This document shows, in pieces, positions 1-7,235 of a DNA stretch of 61,965 nt. Made by a program: the position numbers and the translations under genes. The notes under the pieces are model-generated. The model had not been told where the DNA came from, made no database searches, and saw only the letters and a list, made by a program, of their open reading frames with translations. The stretch is from positions 1 through 61,965 of the forward strand of contig CAKQTZ010000014.1 of the NCBI GenBank assembly GCA_934277375.1. Direction: 5' to 3'. The DNA is from an uncultured Coprococcus sp. (GTDB lineage: Bacteria; Bacillota; Clostridia; Lachnospirales; Lachnospiraceae). Each line of letters begins with the position of its first letter. The stretch's first letter is position 1.

Positions 1-168
1 GTTACAAATACGAAGTCCTAATTTACAGAATATCTCCGTGATTTCATCCAAACTATATAACCTTATAGGATTTCCTTATCTTGTAGTTTGCGAATATCCG
101 TACAAATAGAAAAAGGACAGTCGATTTTCTCAACTCTCCTCTCAGATTGGTTATGTAATTGTAAAATG
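1..168. other. Window edge, no gene assigned
   Basis: AT-rich stretch downstream of the lipoprotein gene. On the minus strand a frame open to the window edge could begin at a TTG at position 51, preceded at about 8 nt by a weak AAGG, but only 17 codons are visible and I do not recognise them. It may hold the 5' end of another accessory gene. Confidence 0.3.
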
Positions 169-849
169 TTATTTTTCGTCAAACTTTTGAATATTTCCGT
201 AATCTTTAAGCTCACTATTTTCAAAAGCTTGTTGTAAATTACCGCTATCCAAAAACAACACATTTCCACTTGAGGTCAAGGGCAACATACAAGAATCAGC
301 TTTCAGTATTTCTGCCGGATTGTCTATTAGCACAACCAGAGGATTTTTTGCTTCTATAGGCTTCGCTGATCCAAGAGTTACATTTACAGGAAATGCAAGC
401 AGACCGCCACCTTCGTATTCGTATAACCCTGTTCCTTCTGGCAATACACTTCCGTCGTTTGTCAATATCGGCATTTGAATGTCTAAAAACTCTTGCATAC
501 TTTTTGATATGCTGCTATATTCTATGGGTTTTAATTTGCCAGAATCGCCAAAGTTTTCAATCCATTTGGGATTTGTAAACACCAAATGGTCATAATCTCC
601 CAGCTCGTCAGAAAGTTCAATAGCGCTATCTACTACATAGGAGAGAAGCAAATTGTCCTCTTGGTCAGATAGCAAATTGCTTCCAGCAGTTATCAGTTCT
701 TCATCTTCGCATACTGTATCTATGTCATTATATTCTATAAAGCTAATTCCAGTCATGTCATATTCGGAAAGCTTATTTGTATTTCCGCACCCGGTTAAAC
801 TAATCACAAGTGCTAATGCAGACATGATTATAATGTTATTATGTTTCAT
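169..849 (-). CDS. Secreted lipoprotein, function unknown
   Basis: The 226-residue protein has a short basic start, a hydrophobic stretch and a lipobox (SLTGC), so it should be a lipoprotein anchored to the outer face of the membrane. The start was chosen at the second in-frame ATG, because the GGAGG that overlaps the upstream ATG (861) sits 5 nt before the ATG at 849. The mature part is acidic and shows no motif I recognise. Its codon use is AT-rich like the 10.1 kb element and unlike the core genes after 11,920, which supports a mobile origin. Lipoproteins of this kind often accompany ABC or two-component resistance modules, but nothing visible here shows its role. Confidence 0.75.
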   Translation of the reverse strand: MKHNNIIIMSALALVISLTGCGNTNKLSEYDMTGISFIEYNDIDTVCEDEELITAGSNLLSDQEDNLLLSYVVDSAIELSDELGDYDHLVFTNPKWIENFGDSGKLKPIEYSSISKSMQEFLDIQMPILTNDGSVLPEGTGLYEYEGGGLLAFPVNVTLGSAKPIEAKNPLVVLIDNPAEILKADSCMLPLTSSGNVLFLDSGNLQQAFENSELKDYGNIQKFDEK

Positions 850-877
850 AGATTCCTCCATTTTCTGTTTGTTTTAA

Positions 878-908
878 AAATGGGCAATCCCGATTGGAAT
901 TGCCCACT
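878..908 (-). terminator. Hairpin terminator after the tRNA-binding ORF
   Basis: GGGCAAT/ATTGCCC stem around 882-905, followed on the minus strand by ATTTTTA. It sits about 410 nt downstream of the 1323-1781 ORF. A hairpin at 11259-11293 sits in the matching place after lysS. Confidence 0.6.
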
Positions 909-1148
909 CATTTATCACTCCAAAATCCAACGGCTTTGCCGTTGCCGTGCTTCGCACTCCTTGATTTTGTCGTTGTCACATCAGGTGAAAACAAATACTC
1001 GCTTTGCTCGTGCTTGCTTTCCTGCTGATGTTCCAAATTATGCGATTTTCTCTTGCTTGCACCGATTTCTGCATCAATTGATGTAAGTTTGATGTAAATC
1101 GCTGTTTTTTTAGTTTTTTATCAAATGAAGTACGTCCCGTCTATTTAC

Positions 1149-1312
1149 TATGAAAGTCCTGAACGGCAGCCATGAATGAGTCATGCTTGCATGAACGAAT
1201 TCATGGATATCGGGCAGGCTAAACTGTATGAGTAAGCAGGGCAATCGCCCGGATTACGAATGCAGTTGGCAGTTACGTGAGTGCCATAGGCACGGAGTAA
1301 CTGACTTTCATA
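1149..1312. repeat. Hairpin-rich insert bounded by a 10-bp inverted repeat
   Basis: TATGAAAGTC (1149-1158) and its complement GACTTTCATA (1303-1312) enclose about 144 nt. Inside are CCATGAAT/ATTCATGG with a nested TCATGC/GCATGA, and CAGTTAC..GTGCC ATA GGCAC..GTAACTG near 1269-1302. The related flank after lysS (11428-11448) has only a short CCGTTTT/AAAACGG hairpin at this place, so the block looks inserted. It has no ORF. A MITE-like repeat or a structured RNA are both possible. Confidence 0.5.
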
Positions 1313-1322
1313 TATTTACATC

Positions 1323-1781
1323 TTAATAGAGCTTAGCACCTGCCGGAATGTGGTCATCAACCATCAGAAGATGGAGCTTTTCTTCGCCTTCTTCTTCGTG
1401 GATAGCACTGAGGAGCATACCGCAAGAGTCAATGCCCATCATAGCTCTCGGTGGAAGATTTGTGATAGCGATAAGAGTCTTTCCAACCAGTTCTTCCGGC
1501 TCATAAAAGCTATGAATACCGCTTAAAATAGTTCTGTCTGTGCCTGTTCCGTCATCAAGAGTGAACTGTAACAGTTTCTTTGACTTCGGTACTGCAACAC
1601 ACTCTTTAACCTTTACTGCACGGAAATCTGACTTGCTGAATGTGTCAAAATCTACTGCTTCTTCAAATAAAGGCTCAATCTTTACCTTAGAAAAATCAAT
1701 CTTTTCAGGCTCAGCTTTCACTTCTTCAGCAGCCTTAGATTTTACATCATTTTTCTTATTTACACCATTCAAGGTCTTCAT
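1323..1781 (-). CDS. Free-standing MetG/Trbp111-type tRNA-binding domain (displaced lysS 3' end)
   Basis: The 152-residue protein matches the C-terminal extension of the LysS in this window along its whole length, at roughly three residues in four by eye, and both end in [11 protein letters not shown]. Residues 1-40 are a charged linker starting MKTLNGVNKKND. The rest is the OB-fold domain known from the MetG C terminus and Trbp111 ([35 protein letters not shown]). These domains bind tRNA nonspecifically. The ATG lies inside the 9-bp att repeat and has no good ribosome binding site, because the sequence upstream is element DNA. It is therefore most likely a severed lysS tail, although independent expression cannot be excluded. 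The intact counterpart is fused to LysS at 11447-11920. Confidence 0.7.
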   Translation of the reverse strand: MKTLNGVNKKNDVKSKAAEEVKAEPEKIDFSKVKIEPLFEEAVDFDTFSKSDFRAVKVKECVAVPKSKKLLQFTLDDGTGTDRTILSGIHSFYEPEELVGKTLIAITNLPPRAMMGIDSCGMLLSAIHEEEGEEKLHLLMVDDHIPAGAKLY

Positions 1782-1784
1782 TGT
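1776..1784. repeat. att repeat, integrase-proximal end
   Basis: CTTCATTGT on the plus strand (ACAATGAAG on the minus strand) is identical to 11912-11920, within a wider match TCCC.ACAATGAAG. It marks the point where lysS-like sequence stops and element sequence begins. Confidence 0.6.
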
Positions 1785-2057
1785 CGGGAGCTTTTTTGAT
1801 TGCTAAGCTAACTCTTGTATATCCTTGTAAACCCTTGGAAAATGGGCTTTCCCGGATTCTATATACTTGGATACTCTTGGACGTTTTTTTGACTTTTGTG
1901 CGTCCAAAAGATGTCATTCGCCTTAAAATACGTCTTTTTATTTTAAGACATGTACTGCAGTGTCAAACACTACAATACTAGATGAGTATAGCATATTTAT
2001 CTCAGTATGAATAGGTATATTTTCAATCTTCAAAGAGTTCAATCGCAGGACTCTTTT
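1782..2057. other. Element end, non-coding
   Basis: AT-rich DNA between att and int. Besides the CTTG repeats it holds a CTTAAAATA/TATTTTAAG hairpin near 1920-1945, which could terminate int transcription or form part of the recombination site. No gene seen. Confidence 0.5.
1811..1880. repeat. CTTG direct repeats, possible integrase arm sites
   Basis: Five CTTG-centred repeats (CTTGTAT, CCTTGTAA, CCTTGGAA, ACTTGGAT, TCTTGGAC) start near 1814, 1824, 1833, 1866 and 1875, with about 10-nt phasing within each cluster. They lie between the att repeat and int, where Tn916-type integrases have arm-binding sites. Function is inferred from position. Confidence 0.35.
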
Positions 2058-3293
2058 CTAAAAAATATCCATATTTTTTGATAATTTCTCAATTACTGAT
2101 TTGGTAACATCTGGGTTTGCTTCTGCATATATGTTCATGGTAGTCGATACATCAGCATGTCCCATTACCTCTTGAATTACTTTGATGTTGGTTTCATTCT
2201 CGCAAAATCTTGATGCAAACGTATGTCTGAAGATATGGCAGGAGAATCTTGGAATCATAACAGGTTCTCTCTTCTCCTTTTTAGCAGCCACCTCTTCTTC
2301 TGAATTATGTGTATCCACAATTCTCTTGATTGCCCGGTTTACTGCTGCTGGGTTATGTGGCATCCCAAATCGGTTTGTAAATACAAAATTGGTCATTCCA
2401 TCCACATTCTCAACACAAAAGCCTTCTTGCTTCTGTCTCTCATATTCTTCCTGAAGCACATCATATACCTGCTGCATCATAGGTATTCTACGATTACCAG
2501 CTTCCGTCTTTGGCAAAGATACTCTAAACTCACATTTATATGAATCATCCGCTCTCTGGTAATAGGTTAAGCTATGATTGATATCAATGACTCGATTCTC
2601 CAAATCAATATCATCCCAGCGTATCCCAATTGCTTCTCCTATTCTGCATCCAGTTCCTAACAAAAATACAAAGAATGGATACCAGTGATAAAAGAACGGA
2701 TTCTTTGCTACATACTCCATGAATTTTCTCTGCTGATCCACAGTCAACGCTCGCCTTGTCTTTCTGGCACCACCATTACGCTTTTTTACTTCACAGTATG
2801 CTCCGTCTACCGGATTCTTCCTTATGATATCATCTCTGACAGCAAGCTGAAATGTAGGTCTTAATACTGTGTTAATTGTCTCAAGCGTATTAATCTGTAA
2901 TCCCTGATTATTAATCAAGTCTGTATAAAAGAACAACACGTCTGAGTATTTCACATCTCTTACTTTCTTCTTGCCAAATGTATCACGAATAAAATGATTC
3001 CATGTATACAAATAATTACTGTAAGTAGTGCTGCGCAATTCTGTTTTAGTTGATATGTACCTGTCAAACAAAAAGTTCACATCAGCCTTTCCTGCGACAT
3101 AGACATCAAGTCCATCCAACTGGTCTTTTTGTAACTGTTCTTCTCTTTCTCGAAGTTTTACCAAAGACTGTGCATAAATGGTCCTTTTCTTGCCTAATGG
3201 ATCAATATATACATATGAGTATCTTCCGTCGCCTTTTCTGTAACCCTCACCCTTTCTTAATACTCTGCCTTTACCATCTTTTCTACAAGCCAT
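2058..3293 (-). CDS. int: Tyrosine site-specific integrase (Tn916-like)
   Basis: The 411-residue protein has an N-terminal arm-binding-like region (YSYVYIDPLGKKRTIYA), a SAM-like core-binding domain at about 60-170, and a C-terminal catalytic domain. The catalytic set is visible: Arg in TGCRIGEAIGIRW, HIFRHTFASRF (HxxR), GHADVSTTMNIYAE with the nucleophilic Tyr at 389. It should carry out integration and excision of the surrounding element by strand exchange at the 9-bp att repeat, and it sits about 270 bp from that repeat. The length is normal for Tn916-type integrases. The next gene upstream is a small ribbon-helix-helix protein, and int may be cotranscribed with it. Confidence 0.93.
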   Translation of the reverse strand: MACRKDGKGRVLRKGEGYRKGDGRYSYVYIDPLGKKRTIYAQSLVKLREREEQLQKDQLDGLDVYVAGKADVNFLFDRYISTKTELRSTTYSNYLYTWNHFIRDTFGKKKVRDVKYSDVLFFYTDLINNQGLQINTLETINTVLRPTFQLAVRDDIIRKNPVDGAYCEVKKRNGGARKTRRALTVDQQRKFMEYVAKNPFFYHWYPFFVFLLGTGCRIGEAIGIRWDDIDLENRVIDINHSLTYYQRADDSYKCEFRVSLPKTEAGNRRIPMMQQVYDVLQEEYERQKQEGFCVENVDGMTNFVFTNRFGMPHNPAAVNRAIKRIVDTHNSEEEVAAKKEKREPVMIPRFSCHIFRHTFASRFCENETNIKVIQEVMGHADVSTTMNIYAEANPDVTKSVIEKLSKNMDIF

Positions 3294-3325
3294 TATTCTC
3301 TCCTTTCCGGAGAAAAGAGCCTGTT

Positions 3326-3502
3326 CTACTGATTAGCCTGTTGCTTCATTTGTAATTCAACACCCATTCTAATCAATTGCGAAATGGATAGATTATGAGT
3401 CTCAGCATACTCAACCATTATCTGGTATTCCTCTTCTTTGAATTTAACAGTCACCTTATGGTCAAAAGGTTTCTCTGCTTTTGGTCTTCCAGTTCTAGCC
3501 AT
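3326..3502 (-). CDS. Ribbon-helix-helix (CopG/Arc-like) regulator
   Basis: A 58-residue protein, MARTGRPKAEKPFDHKVTVK.., with a basic N terminus, a beta strand (HKVTVKF) and two helices (EEEYQIMVEYAETHN, SISQLIRMGVELQ). This is the layout of CopG/Arc/MetJ DNA-binding proteins. A perfectly spaced AAGGAGG precedes the ATG. It lies just upstream of int in the same direction, with a palindromic operator candidate in its own promoter. It may repress itself and int, a role such proteins play in integrative elements. It could also be the antitoxin half of a pair, but no toxin is visible. Confidence 0.75.
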   Translation of the reverse strand: MARTGRPKAEKPFDHKVTVKFKEEEYQIMVEYAETHNLSISQLIRMGVELQMKQQANQ

Positions 3503-3530
3503 CTGTATGCCTCCTTCATATCTTAATCAT

Positions 3531-3559
3531 ATTATACTTTTGGTCTGACCGAAAGTTAA
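3531..3559 (-). promoter_or_regulatory. RHH/int promoter with 21-bp palindromic operator
   Basis: -10 TATAAT at 3531-3536 and -35 TTAACT at 3554-3559 with 17-nt spacing. The spacer is almost entirely a palindrome (3536-3556, ACTTT.GGTC A GACC.AAAGT), well placed for autorepression by the RHH protein. Confidence 0.6.
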
Positions 3560-4046
3560 TACATTTTTTCTCTCTTGGCTCATTTTTCTCCATACTTGTT
3601 TGTAGCATCATCATCAGGTCTTATTTGTATGGAAATGCAAGGAGCAATGACAATCTTTGCAGTAAATCTTAAGAGAATAATTAAATTAATGAATGAAAAA
3701 TAAGAACTTTATCCGAAAAAGACAAGCAATTTATATTTCGCCTAACAAAAAATCCACCAGAATCATAAAAACTCTGATGAATTTTTTCTTTTTTATTAAA
3801 GTCAAAATAAAAATGGTATGTTTTTCAGTGCCCTCTCATTTTGTAGATAGGGGTAGTATAATGTATAATGTCGAGATATTACGAAGATAACTCGTAGAAA
3901 ATGCAAAGTCCAGTCGCAAGTTTAGACACGATATTTCTCTTAACCGTCGTATAAAATCAACATTTGCAGGGATTTATCAAATTCCGACATACCGTCTTAG
4001 AAAATGAATAATCCCTCGCAATTCATTATGAACTACGAGGGACTGC
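3560..4046. other. AT-rich intergenic stretch within the element
   Basis: No gene supported. A plus-strand 65-codon frame (3693-3890) lacks a ribosome binding site and is lysine/phenylalanine-rich, as chance frames in AT-rich DNA are. A hairpin TCCCTCG/CGAGGGA (4012-4042) lies right after the winged-helix gene and may end its transcript, though its T-run is poor. Confidence 0.5.
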
Positions 4047-4505
4047 TTACTGACTGTTAAAGCGGTAGCCGATCTCACGAACACTATCTATGGAAAAGTG
4101 AGAGTTTGTATCACAAAGTTTTTTACGAAGATTCCGAATGTGAAAGCCTACGGTATCCTTTTCATTGCCTGCTGATATTTCGCCCCACACCTTATCATAA
4201 ATCTGCTCGTATGTAAGAACACGACCTTTATTGGCTGCGAGCAAGCAGAGTATATCGTACTCTTTGACGGTCAGTTCAATTTCCTGACCGTTATTGATAA
4301 CTCTGCGCCGGCTCAAATTGATTTCTAAGCCGGAAAGGGATAATGTCGGCTCATATGAAATCTCTAATTTTTCAAAATCAGGGTGCTGTTTTACAAAAGC
4401 CAGCATATCGTCAAAGGCTGTTGAGTCTTGTGCTTTGAACTCCATTATTACGATTCGTCCGATATTATCACCCCCCTTGGTTAGTTTTTTTGTCTTGGAC
4501 AACAT
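4047..4505 (-). CDS. Orphan OmpR/PhoB-type winged-helix regulator, start uncertain
   Basis: The C-terminal ~95 residues form an OmpR-family DNA-binding domain: LSGLEINLSRRRV, ELTVKEYDILCLLAANKGRVLT, IYDKVWGE, VGFHIRNLRKKL, REIGYRFNSQ. The receiver domain is absent. In its place are about 50 residues of unknown role (IVIMEFKAQDSTAFDD). The longest frame starts at 4505, which has no ribosome binding site. A strong GGGGGG sits 7 nt upstream of an ATC codon at 4463, exactly where a start would be expected, so the original ATG may have mutated or ATC may be used. The gene directly follows the D,D-carboxypeptidase-like gene and probably regulates the element's envelope cargo. Confidence 0.75.
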   Translation of the reverse strand: MLSKTKKLTKGGDNIGRIVIMEFKAQDSTAFDDMLAFVKQHPDFEKLEISYEPTLSLSGLEINLSRRRVINNGQEIELTVKEYDILCLLAANKGRVLTYEQIYDKVWGEISAGNEKDTVGFHIRNLRKKLCDTNSHFSIDSVREIGYRFNSQ

Positions 4506-4510
4506 AAGAT

Positions 4511-5479
4511 TTATTGCGTGAGATAATACGATTCATCAATCGTTTTCAGAATAAAATTCACATCGTCATAACGAGAGGAATCGGACTGAGAGCCTAAACT
4601 GCATATCAAAAACTCTTTTCCGTGCTGCTGATAAAGCACAATCAAGTTATAGTCGTCAGACAGAGAGCCAGTCTTAATTCCGCATACATTTTCGTTGTAA
4701 TATTCGGATGTCGGATCAAGGAAGGCGTTTGTATTCTGCCATATTTGTGTACTGCCATCAGGCAGTGTTGCCGTATAAGTGTTTTGAGATACAATTTCTC
4801 TAAACCACGAGTATTCCAACAACCGATATACTACTTCTTTCAAATCTAAAGTGGTGGTAAGTGCCTCCATATCAAAACCACTCGGATCATATAAAACTGT
4901 GTCTAAGTACCCCTGCTGTTGCAAATGCAGGTTTAAGTTCTCCATGAAAATCCTCACACGCTCTTGACAGCTTTCTGCTTGCGGCGAAAGTAATCCTCCA
5001 CAATAATCAGCAACCACATAAGCTGCGTCATTCCCTGACGGTACTAACATTGCCGCAAATAGATTGTGTAAAAAGTATTCTTTTTCCTTGATTTGAGCAA
5101 CAGACGAGCCAGGTTTCGTGAGTGAAATAGCACCATAGTCTGCAACAACGATACTATCAAGGTCTGCTAAAGTTGACGCATACTCAATAACAAACAGCTT
5201 GGCTAAACTTGCAGGAATTTGTGGCTCGTTCTCGTTTTTTGAAACAAATATTTCATCATCAGAACAATCCACCAAAATCAGCGATTTTGCATTATAAGAG
5301 TCAGGAAAATCTTCTTTGTAGAGAAAACCATTTATTTTATTCTTTACCTCTCTGAAATTTTCCGGCTGCATTGCCCACGGCACAAACATTATACCTATGC
5401 CGATACAAACTACAAGCAAAAACAAAAATACTCCAAATCGTTTTTTCTTACGGCGTTTTCTCTGCATATATGTGCTCAC
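4511..5479 (-). CDS. Membrane-anchored D-alanyl-D-alanine carboxypeptidase-like protein (peptidase S11)
   Basis: The 322-residue protein has a basic N terminus, one transmembrane segment at about 15-33 and an extracellular serine PBP domain. All three active-site motifs are present: SxxK (SLAK, 91-94), SGN (148-150) and KTG (269-271). Family S11 enzymes trim the terminal D-Ala from peptidoglycan stem peptides. It lacks the C-terminal amphipathic anchor of PBP5 and uses an N-terminal anchor. It lies between a lipoprotein and an orphan regulator in a resistance-like cluster next to a VanS-type kinase, so it may change the cell-wall target of an antibiotic. That link is inferred. Confidence 0.85.
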   Translation of the reverse strand: MSTYMQRKRRKKKRFGVFLFLLVVCIGIGIMFVPWAMQPENFREVKNKINGFLYKEDFPDSYNAKSLILVDCSDDEIFVSKNENEPQIPASLAKLFVIEYASTLADLDSIVVADYGAISLTKPGSSVAQIKEKEYFLHNLFAAMLVPSGNDAAYVVADYCGGLLSPQAESCQERVRIFMENLNLHLQQQGYLDTVLYDPSGFDMEALTTTLDLKEVVYRLLEYSWFREIVSQNTYTATLPDGSTQIWQNTNAFLDPTSEYYNENVCGIKTGSLSDDYNLIVLYQQHGKEFLICSLGSQSDSSRYDDVNFILKTIDESYYLTQ

Positions 5480-5510
5480 CTCCCAACACCAAAACTCCTA
5501 TGTGCCATTT

Positions 5511-6014
5511 TTAATCGGCATAATTTGCCTGAATACACTCTGTAAATCCAGACGGATCTCCCAACTTAGCTTTATCAATATTATCACGAAGATATTTGCG
5601 TGTGGCGTCATCACAGCGATCTGTTCCCATATAAGGCATATCAAAGGCTTTTTCGAGTTCAGCTAAGGCTTTTGCCGCCCTTTCCGAATCCGTATTGTAA
5701 GTATCAAGCCATTCCTGCATCCAAGAATATTCCCAAAGGTTAGATGCTCTTGTATCGCCATATCCTATCTGAAAAGACGCTCCCGTATCTTCGCCTTCCA
5801 AAGCATCAGGCGGCGTAAAGCCCTCCGGCCAATTCAAACTCTCAATGGTCGTTAGGTATTCTTCTTCAATGGTAGCAAAGTCCGTGAAACCTCTTGTGTT
5901 TGTGTCGGAGTCCGAAGAAGTGGAGCAGCCTGCCAGCATAATCACCAGCAAAGAAATCATAACACACAATAACAGTCTGTACGGTCTTTCGGATTTTGAG
6001 ATTGTTCGTTTCAT
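5511..6014 (-). CDS. Lipoprotein of the ABC transporter cluster, unknown function
   Basis: A 167-residue protein with a basic N terminus, a hydrophobic segment and the lipobox IMLAGC, preceded by AGGAGG. The mature region is acidic and tryptophan-containing (WPEGFTPP, WEYSWMQEWLDTYN) and I do not recognise a family. It lies 27 nt downstream of the MacB-like permease and 31 nt upstream of the carboxypeptidase-like gene, so it is probably in the same transcript. It could help the exporter sense or capture its substrate. Confidence 0.75.
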   Translation of the reverse strand: MKRTISKSERPYRLLLCVMISLLVIMLAGCSTSSDSDTNTRGFTDFATIEEEYLTTIESLNWPEGFTPPDALEGEDTGASFQIGYGDTRASNLWEYSWMQEWLDTYNTDSERAAKALAELEKAFDMPYMGTDRCDDATRKYLRDNIDKAKLGDPSGFTECIQANYAD

Positions 6015-6041
6015 TTTGTTTCCTCCTTGAATTGAGTTTTA

Positions 6042-7235
6042 TTATCTAAGAGCCAATGCAGGCTCTAATTTTGCTGCTTTCAATGCTGGTAATAATCCGC
6101 CCAATAATGCTGTAAGCACAGACACAGCAACTGCAACAACAGCAACGCTGATTGGATAACTCGGTGTTCCCACCGGGGAATCCACAGGGAGCAACGCTCC
6201 AATACAATGCACCAAAATCAGCGAAATCAAAATAGCTGCAAAGCAAACGAATATTGATAAAATCAACTGTGAGCCTAAAACCAATGCCACAATATTTGTT
6301 CGTGAAGCACCTATCGCTCTGCGGATCAGCAACTCATGTGTGCGCTGTTCCAATGAAGATAGTCCGATATTGATCTGCCCTAATACGGAAACAAACAGCA
6401 ACAAAAGCGAAGTAACCAAAAGCCCTAATTGCAGTATGGACAATACCGAATCATAGGTATCTCCAATATCACTCCGCCCAGCACTTTCCCAGTAACCGCC
6501 AATGGTATCAGTCAAAATGTCGCCAAGGGCAGAATGTATCTGTTCGATTGTCAGTCCTGTTGTGGGATGCCAATACACATTTGCATTTTGTACTTGCCAC
6601 ATTGCTGGTGCGAAATTGAGGATCGCCGCAGAATCCGCATAGATAGTCGGAAAATCCCTGCCATCGTTTACTACTCCGACAATATTGAATGGGGTTAACG
6701 AAAGTGTGCTTTTTACATTTCCTGCAGCATAGGGCGAATCATTAAAATAGTTTTTAGCTTCTTTGTTTATGACCACTTCAAGCGATCCGCCCTCACTCGA
6801 AGGCTCTAACCATCTACCGGATGTCATTGGAAGATTATAGACTTGACTATATGCCTCCGTGGTGCAAACTAAATCAAAAGCCATCAGGTTTTGGTAAACA
6901 TCATTCGGCGGTATTGGCGTTAAATCTTTCATTGGTGCAAATCGAATATCTTCTCCCATAGAAAAAGTAACAGCGGCTACATCATCAATGGCTTCAAATC
7001 TCTGGAATAATTGTTCCATTTTATTTCTATCGTGAAAATCGGATTCCGTTATCACGAATGAGTAAGTAGGTGACCAGCCATATACCTGTGCGTTTACGGA
7101 AATCAAATACTCCCGTCCAAGCGTACCAACTAATACCGATCCAAGCATTGCGATAATGCCTACAAGCATTGAAACACTTGTCAGAATACTTCTAAGTGGA
7201 GACAGACGAAGGTCTTTAAGTATCATTTTTAGCAC
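6042..7235 (-). CDS. ABC transporter permease, MacB/FtsX type
   Basis: The 397-residue protein has an N-terminal transmembrane helix (about 15-38), a large extracellular domain (about 40-265) and three C-terminal helices, the MacB/LolC layout. The signature near the end is typical: LSSLEQRTHELLIRRAIGAS, then GGLLPALKAAKLEPALALR. It starts at a GTG (7235) with GGAGG 6 nt upstream and overlaps the end of the ATPase gene, which implies coupled translation. With the ATPase and the MacA-like adaptor it forms a tripartite export or mechanotransmission pump. Such pumps in Gram-positives usually act on antimicrobial peptides or lipid-linked compounds. Confidence 0.88.
   Translation of the reverse strand: MLKMILKDLRLSPLRSILTSVSMLVGIIAMLGSVLVGTLGREYLISVNAQVYGWSPTYSFVITESDFHDRNKMEQLFQRFEAIDDVAAVTFSMGEDIRFAPMKDLTPIPPNDVYQNLMAFDLVCTTEAYSQVYNLPMTSGRWLEPSSEGGSLEVVINKEAKNYFNDSPYAAGNVKSTLSLTPFNIVGVVNDGRDFPTIYADSAAILNFAPAMWQVQNANVYWHPTTGLTIEQIHSALGDILTDTIGGYWESAGRSDIGDTYDSVLSILQLGLLVTSLLLLFVSVLGQINIGLSSLEQRTHELLIRRAIGASRTNIVALVLGSQLILSIFVCFAAILISLILVHCIGALLPVDSPVGTPSYPISVAVVAVAVSVLTALLGGLLPALKAAKLEPALALR

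Larger units (their letters stand above)
862..1322. other. 3' flank of the tRNA-binding ORF
   Basis: No convincing gene. Contains the terminator at 878-908, a block at about 1041-1138 that resembles 11327-11428 downstream of lysS, and a hairpin-rich insert at about 1141-1318 that the lysS copy lacks. Confidence 0.6.
1..1781. mobile_element. Probable end of a second lysS-targeting element (partial)
   Basis: This AT-rich block carries a lipoprotein and a free-standing copy of the LysS tRNA-binding extension (1323-1781) with its 3' flank. The flank matches the flank of the lysS copy at 11447: both have a tRNA-binding ORF ending in AGAKLY-type codons, then a 'caaatgaagtac.tcccg' block, then a 'g.tgtaa.tttg.tgtaaat' block, then a hairpin terminator. 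The simplest reading is that this is the lysS-proximal end of an older element displaced when the 10.1 kb element inserted. The alternative is that it is the original chromosomal lysS 3' end. The far end lies outside the window. Confidence 0.45.

Noticed and set aside
1149..1312. Group II intron or riboswitch
   Set aside because: No domain V-like hairpin, no intron boundary sequences and no known aptamer core could be recognised; left as an unclassified hairpin-rich insert.
3693..3890. 65-codon plus-strand frame in the element
   Set aside because: No ribosome binding site and composition expected by chance from AT-rich DNA.
4511..5479. True glycopeptide resistance gene (vanY) as part of a van operon
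   Set aside because: The enzyme has serine PBP motifs and no D-Ala-D-Lac ligase, VanH or VanX genes are present, so a complete van cluster is not supported.
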